A model generated the notes under the pieces. The model worked only from the letters and a program-made list of their open reading frames with translations. It made no database searches and was not told the DNA's origin. DNA of 64,000 nt from positions 1-64,000 of the forward strand of contig QFOD01000018.1 in NCBI GenBank assembly GCA_003241055.1. The letters run 5' to 3'. The translations under genes and the position numbers were made by a program. The DNA comes from Roseateles depolymerans. GTDB taxonomy: Bacteria > Pseudomonadota > Gammaproteobacteria > Burkholderiales > Burkholderiaceae_C. Below are positions 7,797 through 16,275 of the stretch, one piece after another (the stretch's first letter is position 1; each line of letters begins with the position of its first letter).

Positions 7797-8705
7797 ATGT
7801 ATGAGCAGCTCGGCGTCATAGGCTGCGGCCTGATCGGTGGCAGCTTCGCGCTGGCGATGAAGCGAGCCGGTCTCGTGAAGCGCGTGATCGGCTACAACAA
7901 GTCGCCGTCCACCACCGAGCTGGCCCGCCGCCTGGGCGTCATCGACGCGGGCGCCGAATCCGCGCTGCAGGCCGTGTCCGGATCGGACATCGTGCTGATC
8001 GCCGTGCCGGTGTCGGCCACCGAGAGCACACTCAAGGCCATCCGTCATCTGGTGAGCCCGGGCGTACTTTTCATGGACGTGGGCTCGACCAAGGGTGACG
8101 TAATCGCCGCGGCGCGGCGTGCACTCGGCGACCGCGCCTCCGCCTTCGTGCCCTGCCACCCGATTGCCGGCAAGGAGACCGGCGGCGTACAGCACGCCGA
8201 CGCAGCGCTGTTCGAGGGCCGCCAGCTCATCCTGACCCCGGAGCCCTACACCGACGTGCAGCAGGTTCAGCGCGCGACGGATGTCTGGTCGGCGCTCGGC
8301 GCCACTGTGCTGAAGATGCGGCCGCACAACCATGACGCCGCCTTCGCGGCCGTCAGCCACCTACCCCATCTGCTGGCGTTTGCCTATTTCCAGGCCATTG
8401 CCGAACAGCCCACCTCCCGCGATCTGCTGAGCCTGGCAGGCCCGGGCTTCCGGGATTTCACCCGTATCGCCGGGGGCGATCCGGCGGTTTGGCGCGATGT
8501 ATTGCTCGCCAACAAGCGCGAGGTGCTGGCGCAGTCGCAACGCTTTCGCGCCGCGCTGGATCGGCTCGAATCCCTGATGGAAGCCGGTGACGGCAGCGCG
8601 CTGGAGGCAGCGCTCAAGCCCATCGCCGAGGGCCGCAACGCCTGGCAGGCGCCAGGCAGTCCCGCCCCACAAGCAGTTCCCAGCGGCCGTCCGGCCGGCA
8701 AGTGA
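7797..8705 (+). CDS. tyrA: Prephenate dehydrogenase
   Basis: A 302-residue NAD(P)-dependent dehydrogenase of tyrosine synthesis. The Rossmann motif GVIGCGLIGGS is at the N-terminus, and the family signature HPIAGKETGG lies at about residue 120. There is no fused chorismate mutase, which fits PheA carrying that activity. The ATG at 7797 gives MYEQLGVIG; a TTG at 7782 is less likely. The stop overlaps the ATG of the aroA-cmk fusion by one base. Confidence 0.93.
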   Translation: MYEQLGVIGCGLIGGSFALAMKRAGLVKRVIGYNKSPSTTELARRLGVIDAGAESALQAVSGSDIVLIAVPVSATESTLKAIRHLVSPGVLFMDVGSTKGDVIAAARRALGDRASAFVPCHPIAGKETGGVQHADAALFEGRQLILTPEPYTDVQQVQRATDVWSALGATVLKMRPHNHDAAFAAVSHLPHLLAFAYFQAIAEQPTSRDLLSLAGPGFRDFTRIAGGDPAVWRDVLLANKREVLAQSQRFRAALDRLESLMEAGDGSALEAALKPIAEGRNAWQAPGSPAPQAVPSGRPAGK

Positions 8706-10708
8706 TGTTCAAGATCCCCTTCCTCGACCTCCCGCCGCTGCGCAGTGCTGCCGGCACCGTGCGACTGCCTGGCTCCAAGAGCATCTCCAACCGCGTGCTG
8801 CTGCTGGCCGGCCTGGCGGAGGGCGAGACGCGCGTCCATGACCTGCTCGACTCCGACGACACGGCGGTGATGCTCGACGCCCTGCGCTCGCTGGGCTGCG
8901 AATTTAAGCGCCAGGAGGATGGCAGCCTGCTGGTCAAGGGCATAGGTGGGCACCCCGAAGCGACGGAGGCCAAGCTCTTCCTCGGCAATGCCGGCACGGC
9001 AATGCGGCCGCTCACGGCGGCGCTGGCCGTACTTGCCGCCACGCAGGGTGGCAGCTATGAACTCTCGGGCGTTCCCCGCATGCACGAGCGTCCGATCGCC
9101 GACCTGGTCGACGCACTGCGCGGCCTGGGCTGCGCCGTGGACTGCCTGGGCCAGGAGGGCTATCCGCCGCTGCGCCTGCATGGCCCCTCGCCTCTGCGAT
9201 TGAGCGAGCCGGTGCGGGTGCGCGGCGACGTCTCCAGCCAGTTCCTCACCGCCCTCCTCCTGGCGCTGCCGCTGGTGGCCGAGCAGGACGTGCGCATCGA
9301 GGTCATCGGCGAACTCATCTCCAAGCCCTACATCGAAATCACGCTGACGCTGCTGGCACGCTTCGGCATCGCCGTTCGGCGCGAGGGCTGGCAGGCCTTC
9401 GTGATCCCGGCCGGCAGCCGCTACCGCTCGCCGGGCGAGATTCATGTGGAAGGCGATGCGTCGTCGGCGTCCTACTTCGTCGCGCTGGGTGCCATCGCGG
9501 CCACCGCCGCGCCGCTGCGCATCGAGGGCGTCGGCAGCGCCTCCATGCAGGGCGACGTGCGCTTCGTCGAGGCCGCCCAGGCCATGGGCGCCGACGTGCA
9601 GGCCGGCCCCAACTGGCTGGAAGTGCGCCGTGGCGCCTGGCCCCTCAAGGGTCTGACGCTGGACTGCAACCACATTCCCGACGCCGCCATGACGCTGGCG
9701 GTGATGGCGCTCTATGCCGATGCCCCCACCACACTGACCAACATCGCCAGCTGGCGCGTGAAGGAAACTGATCGCATCGCAGCGATGGCCACCGAACTGC
9801 GCAAGCTGGGCGCCTCGGTCGACGAGGGGCCGGACTGGATACGGGTCCAGCCGCTCTCGGACTGGCGGGCCGCCGCCATCCACACCTACGACGACCACCG
9901 GGTCGCAATGTGCTTCTCGCTGGCCGCGTTCAACGGCCTCGTCAGCGAGCAGGCCGTGCCCGTGCGCATCCTCGAACCGCACTGCGTGGCCAAGACCTTC
10001 CCGGACTACTTCGAGACGCTGTTCGGCGTGGTCGAGGCACGCCAGGAGGACATCCCGGTCATCACCATCGACGGCCCCACGGCCTCCGGCAAGGGCACGC
10101 TGGCCGACGAGGTTGGCAAGGCACTGGGCTTCGGCGTACTGGATTCCGGCGCGCTCTACCGGGTGACGGGTCTTGCCGCACGTCGCGCCGGACTCGATCT
10201 GGACGATGGTGTGGCCGTCGCGGCCCTCGTGCCCACGTTGGCACTGAGCTTCCGTGACGGCCACGTCTTCCTGGGCAGCGAGGACGTCAGCGCGCGCCTG
10301 CGCGCCGAGGCCACCGGCCTGCTGGCCTCGCAGGTCGCGGTGCACCCGCAGGTGCGCCAGGCTTTGCATCAGCTACAGCTCGACTTCCGCCGCCTGCCCG
10401 GCCTGGTGGCCGACGGCCGCGACATGGGCACGACCATCTTCCCCGACGCGCCGCTGAAGATCTTTCTCACGGCCAGCGCCGCCACGCGCGCCGAGCGCCG
10501 CTATAAGCAATTGATCGCCAAGGGGATTTCGGCTAATATTGAAGGCTTGCGCGAAGATTTGGAGGCGCGGGACGCACGGGACAAAGCCCGCAGCGCCTCA
10601 CCTCTGGAGCCCGCGCAGGACGCGCAGTTGCTCGACAACTCCCAGCTCTCCATCGAAGCCTCGGTGGATCAAGTGCTGGCGTGGTGGCAGCTGCGCCGGC
10701 CGTTCTGA
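8705..10708 (+). CDS. aroA-cmk: Fused EPSP synthase / cytidylate kinase
   Basis: One 667-residue frame joins two enzymes. Residues 1 to about 440 are 3-phosphoshikimate 1-carboxyvinyltransferase, with LPGSKSISNR at 21-30, LFLGNAGTAMRPL at 91-103 and the late DDHRVAM motif near 396. After a linker of about ten residues, a cytidylate kinase begins with the P-loop GPTASGKGT at 457-465 and continues with DSGALYR and VADGRDMGTTIFPDA. The two genes are adjacent in many bacteria; the fusion is known in some betaproteobacteria. It couples the shikimate pathway to CMP/dCMP phosphorylation. The ATG overlaps the tyrA stop; rpsA follows. Confidence 0.95.
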   Translation: MFKIPFLDLPPLRSAAGTVRLPGSKSISNRVLLLAGLAEGETRVHDLLDSDDTAVMLDALRSLGCEFKRQEDGSLLVKGIGGHPEATEAKLFLGNAGTAMRPLTAALAVLAATQGGSYELSGVPRMHERPIADLVDALRGLGCAVDCLGQEGYPPLRLHGPSPLRLSEPVRVRGDVSSQFLTALLLALPLVAEQDVRIEVIGELISKPYIEITLTLLARFGIAVRREGWQAFVIPAGSRYRSPGEIHVEGDASSASYFVALGAIAATAAPLRIEGVGSASMQGDVRFVEAAQAMGADVQAGPNWLEVRRGAWPLKGLTLDCNHIPDAAMTLAVMALYADAPTTLTNIASWRVKETDRIAAMATELRKLGASVDEGPDWIRVQPLSDWRAAAIHTYDDHRVAMCFSLAAFNGLVSEQAVPVRILEPHCVAKTFPDYFETLFGVVEARQEDIPVITIDGPTASGKGTLADEVGKALGFGVLDSGALYRVTGLAARRAGLDLDDGVAVAALVPTLALSFRDGHVFLGSEDVSARLRAEATGLLASQVAVHPQVRQALHQLQLDFRRLPGLVADGRDMGTTIFPDAPLKIFLTASAATRAERRYKQLIAKGISANIEGLREDLEARDARDKARSASPLEPAQDAQLLDNSQLSIEASVDQVLAWWQLRRPF

Positions 10709-10767
10709 CCTTTCGCAAGGCCGGCACGGCCCAGGCCTGAGAAGCCCGGCCGCAAGGCCATTGGCCC

Positions 10768-10885
10768 GTCACCCTCGCCCGGGCGCCAGCCCGCCGCCAG
10801 GAGGCATGCAAATGCCTCGCGGGTGACGATGTCGACAACCTAACCCCGCAGGCTTGCCTGCACCGCCGCGCCGGTTTCCCGGCGC
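10768..10885 (+). promoter_or_regulatory. Structured leader of rpsA (three hairpins)
   Basis: Three inverted repeats lie in the 192-bp gap before rpsA. The first pairs GTCACCC (10768-10774) with GGGTGAC (10821-10827) and encloses a 7-bp stem, 10801-10807 with 10812-10818, capped by a GCAA tetraloop. The second is GCAGGC-TT-GCCTGC at 10848-10861. The third is GCGCCGG-TTTC-CCGGCGC at 10868-10885, just before the AGGA ribosome-binding site. In enterobacteria S1 represses its own mRNA through leader hairpins. A similar role here is inference. Confidence 0.5.
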
Positions 10886-10900
10886 ATCAGGATCAACAAC

Positions 10901-12610
10901 ATGTCCCAAACCCAAACCGCCTCCTTCGGCATGGAATCCTTTGCCGCGATGTTCGAGGAGTCGCTGCAGCGCTCCGACATGCGCGCCGGCGAAGTGATCT
11001 CGGCCGAAGTCGTTCGTGTCGAACACAATTTCGTCGTCGTCAACGCCGGGCTCAAGTCTGAAGCCTACGTGCCCATCGACGAGTTCAAGAACGACCAAGG
11101 CGAGCTGGAAGTTCAGGTCGGCGACTTCGTCTCGGTGGCCATCGATGCCATCGAAAACGGCTACGGCGACACCATCCTGTCGCGCGACAAGGCCAAGCGC
11201 CTGGCCTCGTGGCTGAGCCTGGAAACGGCCCTGGAGTCCGGCGACTTCGTGACCGGCACCGTCTCCGGCAAGGTCAAGGGCGGCCTGACCGTCCTGGTCA
11301 ACGGCATCCGCGCCTTCCTGCCCGGCTCGCTGCTGGATACCCGCCCGGTGAAGGACATGAGCCCGTTCGAGGGCAAGACCATGGAATTCAAGGTCATCAA
11401 GCTCGACCGCAAGCGCAACAACGTTGTGCTGTCGCGTCGCGCCGTGGTGGAAGCCTCCATGGGTGAAGAGCGCGCCAAGCTGCTGGAAACGCTGTCGGAA
11501 GGCGCGATCGTCCACGGCGTGGTCAAGAACATCACCGAATACGGTGCCTTCGTGGACCTGGGCGGTATCGACGGCCTGCTGCACATCACCGACATGGCAT
11601 GGCGCCGTGTCCGTCACCCGAGCGAAGTGGTGACGGTCGGTCAAGAGCTGACCGCCAAGGTCCTGAAGTTCGACGCCGAGAAGAACCGCGTCTCGCTGGG
11701 CCTGAAGCAGCTGGGCGACGACCCGTGGTTCGGTGTGGCCCGCCGCTACCCGACCAGCACCCGCCTGTTCGGCAAGGTCACGAACATCGCCGACTACGGC
11801 GCGTTCGTCGAGATTGAGCCGGGCATCGAAGGTCTGGTACACGTGTCCGAAATGGACTGGACCAACAAGAACGTCGCCCCCAGCAAGCTGGTCTCGCTGG
11901 GCGACGAGGTCGAGGTCATGGTCCTGGAGATCGACGAAGAAAAGCGTCGCATCTCGCTGGGCATGAAGCAGTGCAAGGCCAACCCGTGGGAAGAGTTCGC
12001 CGAGAACGTCAAGCGCGGCGACAAGGTCAAGGGCCCGGTCAAGTCCATCACCGACTTCGGCGTGTTCGTGGGCCTGGCCCAGGGCATCGACGGTCTGGTG
12101 CACCTGTCCGACCTGTCCTGGAACGAGCCGGGCGAAGCTGCCGTGCGCAACTTCAAGAAGGGCCAGGAAGTCGAAGCCGTCGTGCTGGCCGTGGACGTCG
12201 AGCGCGAGCGCATCTCGCTGGGCATCAAGCAGCTGGACGGCGACCCGTTCTCGACCTTCGTGTCCGTCAATGACCGTGGCGCCAGCGTCACCGGCAAGGT
12301 CAAGACCGTCGACGCCCGTGGCGCCGAGATCGACCTGGGCGAAGACATCGTCGGCTACCTGCGCGCTTCGGAAATCTCCCGCGACCGCGTGGAAGACGCC
12401 CGCAACGTGCTGAAGGAAGGCGACGAAGTCACCGCCATCATCGTCAACGTGGATCGCAAGACCCGCAACATCCAGCTGTCGATCAAGGCCAAGGACAACG
12501 CCGACCAGCAGGAAGCCATGCAGCGTCTGTCCGCCGAGCAAAGCGGCAACGCCGGCACGACCAGCCTGGGCGCCCTGCTGCGCGCCAAGCTGGACAACCA
12601 GGGCAACTAA
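10901..12610 (+). CDS. rpsA: 30S ribosomal protein S1
   Basis: A 569-residue RNA-binding protein built of six S1 (OB-fold) repeats that bring mRNA to the 30S subunit. Repeated elements such as ITEYGAFVDLGGIDGLLHITDM, here shortened to its core GAFVDLGGIDG, recur about every 87 residues (GAFVEIEPGIEGLVH, GVFVGLAQGIDGLVH). The length is close to the 557 residues of E. coli. AGGA is placed eight bases before the ATG. Its position after cmk and before ihfB is conserved across proteobacteria. Confidence 0.97.
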   Translation: MSQTQTASFGMESFAAMFEESLQRSDMRAGEVISAEVVRVEHNFVVVNAGLKSEAYVPIDEFKNDQGELEVQVGDFVSVAIDAIENGYGDTILSRDKAKRLASWLSLETALESGDFVTGTVSGKVKGGLTVLVNGIRAFLPGSLLDTRPVKDMSPFEGKTMEFKVIKLDRKRNNVVLSRRAVVEASMGEERAKLLETLSEGAIVHGVVKNITEYGAFVDLGGIDGLLHITDMAWRRVRHPSEVVTVGQELTAKVLKFDAEKNRVSLGLKQLGDDPWFGVARRYPTSTRLFGKVTNIADYGAFVEIEPGIEGLVHVSEMDWTNKNVAPSKLVSLGDEVEVMVLEIDEEKRRISLGMKQCKANPWEEFAENVKRGDKVKGPVKSITDFGVFVGLAQGIDGLVHLSDLSWNEPGEAAVRNFKKGQEVEAVVLAVDVERERISLGIKQLDGDPFSTFVSVNDRGASVTGKVKTVDARGAEIDLGEDIVGYLRASEISRDRVEDARNVLKEGDEVTAIIVNVDRKTRNIQLSIKAKDNADQQEAMQRLSAEQSGNAGTTSLGALLRAKLDNQGN

Positions 12611-12668
12611 GCCCTCGCCCCTGGGTTTGCCCGCCCGGCGCCGTTCGCGGTGCCGGGTAAGCTCCCGA

Positions 12669-12708
12669 CAGGCTCGCTCGGCCCCGCCGGCGAGCCTGTT
12701 TCACTTCT
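12669..12708 (+). terminator. Rho-independent terminator after rpsA
   Basis: A 9-bp perfect stem, CAGGCTCGC (12669-12677) with GCGAGCCTG (12690-12698), is followed by TTTCACTTCTT. It lies between rpsA and ihfB. It may act as an attenuator, since the ihfB-lapA-lapB genes follow. Confidence 0.75.
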
Positions 12709-12726
12709 TCCCTGCAGCATTCCGAC

Positions 12727-13023
12727 ATGACCCGTTCCGACCTGGTCACCGTGCTGGCCGAACGCTTCGGCCAGCTGACCCAGCGTGACACCGAGTTCGC
12801 CGTGAAGACCATCCTGGACGCGATGAGCGACGCGCTGGCGCGCGGCCACCGCATCGAGATCCGCGGCTTCGGCAGCTTCTCGATCAGCCGGCGCCCGCCG
12901 CGTGTCGGTCGCAATCCGCGCAGCGGCGAACAGGTCATGATCCCCGAGAAGCTGGCGCCTCATTTCAAGCCGGGCAAGGCCCTGCGCGAAGCCGTGGACC
13001 AGAACCTGCCGGTGGAGGGCTGA
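12727..13023 (+). CDS. ihfB: Integration host factor subunit beta
   Basis: A 98-residue HU/IHF-family DNA-bending protein that pairs with IhfA. It shows the family N-terminus (MTRSDLVTVLAERF), the core GFGSFSISRRPPRVGRNPRSG and the intercalating Pro in the beta-arm. IHF commonly assists sigma-54 promoters such as the one at 49978 in this window. The position between rpsA and lapA is standard. Confidence 0.97.
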   Translation: MTRSDLVTVLAERFGQLTQRDTEFAVKTILDAMSDALARGHRIEIRGFGSFSISRRPPRVGRNPRSGEQVMIPEKLAPHFKPGKALREAVDQNLPVEG

Positions 13024-13053
13024 GGCCCGCGCTCACGCCTAGAATCCCGGGCG

Positions 13054-13347
13054 ATGCGTACCCTTGTCTGGTTGCTGCGAGCCCTGCTCTTCTTCACGCT
13101 GTTCGCGTTCGCGCTGAACAACAGCCACGAGGCTGTCGTGCGCTGGTTCTTCGGCCACGAATGGCGGGCGCCGCAGGTCATCATCGTGCTGCTGGCCTTT
13201 GGCCTGGGCGCCGCCTTTGGCGTGCTGGCCATGGTGCCGTCCTGGTGGCGGCACCGCCGCGCAGCGCAGCGCCTGGAGCCCGACGCACCGGCCGCTCCCG
13301 CCCCCACTCCCGACACCCCCTACCCCGCCCATCAAGATGGAGTTTGA
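13054..13347 (+). CDS. lapA: LapA-family inner membrane protein (DUF1049)
   Basis: A 97-residue protein with two membrane segments (about residues 5-22 and 40-62), a short loop between them containing NNSHEAVVRWFFG, and a Pro/Ala-rich cytoplasmic tail. In E. coli LapA works next to LapB in the control of LPS synthesis through FtsH and LpxC. The 3' end overlaps lapB by 11 bp, indicating coupled translation. Confidence 0.9.
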   Translation: MRTLVWLLRALLFFTLFAFALNNSHEAVVRWFFGHEWRAPQVIIVLLAFGLGAAFGVLAMVPSWWRHRRAAQRLEPDAPAAPAPTPDTPYPAHQDGV

Positions 13348-14482
13348 TCCACGCTGGCTGCTGTTCGTGCTGCCGGTCGTGTTCGTGCTCGGCTGGCTGG
13401 CGTCCAAACTGGACTCGCGTCAGTGGAAGCTCGAACAACGCGAATCGCCCAAGGCCTACTTCAAGGGCCTGAATCTGCTGCTCAACGAACAGCAGGACAA
13501 GGCCATCGACGCCTTCATCGAGGCGGTGCAGAACGACCCCGACACCTCCGAGCTTCACTTTGCGCTCGGCAGCCTGTTCCGTCGCCGCGGCGAAACGGAG
13601 CGCGCCGTACGCGTTCATGAGCACTTGCTGCGCCGCGGTGATCTCTCCAAGGCCGATCGCGATCGCGCCCAGCACGAACTGGCCCAGGACTTCTTCAAGG
13701 CTGGCCTGCTCGACCGTGCCGAGGAGGCCTATGCCGCGCTGCGTGGCAGCGCCTTCGAGCGCGAGGCCCGGCTGGCGCTGCTGTCGCTCTACGAGCGCTC
13801 GCGGGACTGGGCCAAGGCCGCCCAGGTCGCCGCCGAGCTGGAGGCCGCCGGCACCGGCTCCTTCTCCAGCCGCATCGCTCACTACCTGTGCGAGCAGGCG
13901 CTGGTCGCGCAGTCACAGGGGCATGCCGATCTGGCGCACGACCTGCTCGTTCAGGCGCAGCGCCGATCGCCCGAGTCGGCCCGTGCCTTCGTGCTGGAAG
14001 GCCAGATGGCGGCCAAGGCCGGCCAGCCGCAGCAGGCCGTCGACGCCTTCACCCGTCTGCTCGCCGCCAATCCGGCAGCTTTCGGCCTCGTCGCCGCCGA
14101 TTACGCCGCCGCAGCGCAGGCCATCGGGCAGACCGAACTGGCCGCAACCGTGCTGCAGGAACAGTACGACCGCTCGCACGGCATGCCGCTGCTGCGCGCG
14201 CTGGGCAGTCTTCGCCCGGACGATCACCGCCGCCGCCTGGCCGCCCACCTGCGCGACCAGCCCCTGCTGTCGACGGCAGCCGACCTGCTGAAGCTGGACG
14301 CGGGCCAATTGCCCGCCGAAGATGCCCAGGCCGTGCTGCGCGCGGTGGACAAGGCCGCCAAGCCGCTGCAGCGCTACCGCTGCGCAGCCTGCGGCTTCGA
14401 ATCAGCCTACTACTTCTGGCAATGCCCCGGCTGCCTGAACTGGGACAGCTACCCCCCGCAACCGATTGAGGAACTGGCCTGA
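13337..14482 (+). CDS. lapB: LapB, LPS assembly regulator (TPR protein)
   Basis: A 381-residue inner-membrane protein. It has one N-terminal anchor (about residues 6-22), a cytoplasmic array of TPR repeats (about 35-330) and a C-terminal rubredoxin-type metal site with two CxxC pairs (CAAC and CPGC, about residues 353-372). In E. coli LapB adapts FtsH to degrade LpxC and so sets LPS output. The start is the ATG at 13337 inside the lapA end, giving MEFDPRW as in relatives. The next gene starts on the last base of its stop, so LPS glycosyltransferases are directly coupled to this regulator. Confidence 0.95.
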   Translation: MEFDPRWLLFVLPVVFVLGWLASKLDSRQWKLEQRESPKAYFKGLNLLLNEQQDKAIDAFIEAVQNDPDTSELHFALGSLFRRRGETERAVRVHEHLLRRGDLSKADRDRAQHELAQDFFKAGLLDRAEEAYAALRGSAFEREARLALLSLYERSRDWAKAAQVAAELEAAGTGSFSSRIAHYLCEQALVAQSQGHADLAHDLLVQAQRRSPESARAFVLEGQMAAKAGQPQQAVDAFTRLLAANPAAFGLVAADYAAAAQAIGQTELAATVLQEQYDRSHGMPLLRALGSLRPDDHRRRLAAHLRDQPLLSTAADLLKLDAGQLPAEDAQAVLRAVDKAAKPLQRYRCAACGFESAYYFWQCPGCLNWDSYPPQPIEELA

Positions 14483-15225
14483 TGACTGCCCCCCGAAGCG
14501 ACGAGCGCTTCGTGATCTGCATGAAGTGGGGCACGAAGTACGGCCCCGAATACGTCAACCGCCTGTACGGCATGGCCGCCCGCCATCTGCGCGGGCCGTT
14601 CCGCTTCGTCTGCTTCACCGATGACGCCCAGGGCGTGCGCGCGGAGGTGGAATGCCTGCCGCTGCCCGAAACCCATGCGTCGCAGGGCAAGCGTGATGGC
14701 GGCTGGAAGAAGCTCGGCACCTACCAGGCCGACCTGTTCGGCCTGCAGGGCACGGCCCTGTTCCTGGACCTCGACGTCGTCATCGTCGGCGACCTGACCG
14801 AGTTCTTCGAGCAGCCCGGCGACTTCCTCATCATCAAGGACTGGAAGCGCCCCTGGCGCGTGACGGGCAACTCCTCGGTCTATCGCTTTCGCATCGGCGC
14901 CCACGCCGACGTGCTGCAGCACTTCATCGAGCACCAGGACGAGGTGCGGGCCAAGTACCGCAACGAGCAGGAGTTCCTCAGCCACTTCCTGGCCGCCCAG
15001 GGCAAGCTGGCCTATTGGCCCAAGCACTGGTGCGCGAGCTACAAATACCACTGCCTGCCGATGTGGCCGACCAGCTTCTGGCGCGACCCGTTCATTCCTG
15101 ACGGCGCCCGTGTGCTGGTGTTCCACGGCAGCGTGAATCCGCCCGATGCACTGGCCGGCCGCTCGGATGGCAACTGGCGGCACACGCGCCCGGCCCGCTG
15201 GATTGCTGATCACTGGAGGGAGTGA
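14482..15225 (+). CDS. Probable LPS/core glycosyltransferase
   Basis: 247 residues, soluble. The N-terminus (FVICMKWGTKYGPEYVNRLY) and the fold order resemble GT-A nucleotide-sugar transferases. The likely metal-binding motif is the DLD of FLDLDVVIVGD near residue 95. The protein has no membrane segment and would act on the cytoplasmic face. The start overlaps the lapB stop (ATGA) and the end overlaps the next glycosyltransferase start, so it sits inside an LPS operon. The sugar and acceptor cannot be read from the sequence. Confidence 0.75.
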   Translation: MTAPRSDERFVICMKWGTKYGPEYVNRLYGMAARHLRGPFRFVCFTDDAQGVRAEVECLPLPETHASQGKRDGGWKKLGTYQADLFGLQGTALFLDLDVVIVGDLTEFFEQPGDFLIIKDWKRPWRVTGNSSVYRFRIGAHADVLQHFIEHQDEVRAKYRNEQEFLSHFLAAQGKLAYWPKHWCASYKYHCLPMWPTSFWRDPFIPDGARVLVFHGSVNPPDALAGRSDGNWRHTRPARWIADHWRE

Positions 15226-16265
15226 TGAGCGAGACGCGTCCCTGGCTCAGCATCCTGCTGCCCATCTACAACGTCAGGCCCTATCTGGAGGCCTGCGTGG
15301 CATCGCTGCTGGCGCAGGTGGACGACGGCGTGGAGCTGCTGCTGCTGGATGACTGCTCCACGGACGGCACCGACGAATTGATGCGAGACCTGGCCAGCCG
15401 CCACCCCGGTCGGCTGACCCTGCTGTTCCACGCGCAGAACGGCGGCGTCAGCGCCGCGCGCAACTCGCTGCTGGACGCCGCCCGCGGTGACTGGCTCTGG
15501 TTCGTCGACCCCGACGACTTCCTCGAACCCGGAGCGATGCTCAGCCTGCGCCAGGCGCTGCAGGTCCCCGACGTCGATCTCGTGCTGTGCGACTTCCGCG
15601 ACGTGCGGGCCAAGCCCAAGCTCAAGCACCGCTTCCGCAACGAGCATCACAAGCGCACGCACATCATGGCGCCGCGCCAGCCCTGCCGCGACAGTTCACT
15701 GATCCTCGAGGGCATGTTCCGTCAGGGCCACCTGCACCTGTGGACCAAGGTGGCCCGCCGCGAACTCTGGGACGGCCTGCGCTTCCCGGTCGGCCATTGC
15801 TTCGAAGATGTGGCCGTGCTGCCCGCGCTGCTGCAGCGCGCCCGCTGCGCGTACTACATCCCCGAGGTCTGGATCGGCTATCGCAAGCGCCCGGGCAGCA
15901 TCCTGGCCACCGGCAGCGCCGCCAAGACCGATGACATGCAGGACAGCCTGAACGGCCTGCCCGCCCTGCTCGACGCCGGCCCTCGTCCGGCGAATGAGGC
16001 GGCGCGCCTGGCGGCCGGCTTCTTCGTCGCCAAGATGTACATCGCCGCGATGCGCTATGCGCAGCAGCATGCCGACCAGCCCCGCCTCGCGCACTACACG
16101 AGCCAGCTCGAGCGCAATCTGCCCTGCAGCGTCGAGCAATTGCTGGCCGACTGGCGCCGCCGCGGCTGGTGGTGGCGGGCGATACGATTGACCCACTGGA
16201 TCCGGGTCGGCCGCCGTGCGCAGGCCGGGCTCGCGTCGGCCAAGCCTTCCGCCGGCACCTCCTGA
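15225..16265 (+). CDS. Glycosyltransferase family 2
   Basis: 346 residues. A classic GT2 domain at the N-terminus: LSILLPIYNVRPYLEACVASL, then LLLDDCSTDGT and the metal-binding DPDD (VDPDDFLEPGAM). The remainder is helical and Arg-rich and may dock to the membrane or acceptor. GGAGGGAG precedes the ATG at 15225. It is coupled by a one-base overlap to the preceding glycosyltransferase. Probably an LPS core sugar transferase; specificity unknown. Confidence 0.88.
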   Translation: MSETRPWLSILLPIYNVRPYLEACVASLLAQVDDGVELLLLDDCSTDGTDELMRDLASRHPGRLTLLFHAQNGGVSAARNSLLDAARGDWLWFVDPDDFLEPGAMLSLRQALQVPDVDLVLCDFRDVRAKPKLKHRFRNEHHKRTHIMAPRQPCRDSSLILEGMFRQGHLHLWTKVARRELWDGLRFPVGHCFEDVAVLPALLQRARCAYYIPEVWIGYRKRPGSILATGSAAKTDDMQDSLNGLPALLDAGPRPANEAARLAAGFFVAKMYIAAMRYAQQHADQPRLAHYTSQLERNLPCSVEQLLADWRRRGWWWRAIRLTHWIRVGRRAQAGLASAKPSAGTS

Positions 16266-16275
16266 CAAACTCATC

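Noticed and set aside
7754..7804. 17-codon ORF (MMSTHTGAAV...) in front of tyrA whose stop overlaps the tyrA start region
   Set aside because: It could be a coupling leader ORF, but it has no Shine-Dalgarno sequence and no regulatory residue pattern (no Tyr/Phe run).
10806..10826. Short frame MQMPRG within the rpsA leader
   Set aside because: Six codons that lie inside a hairpin arm. The structure is the more likely signal.
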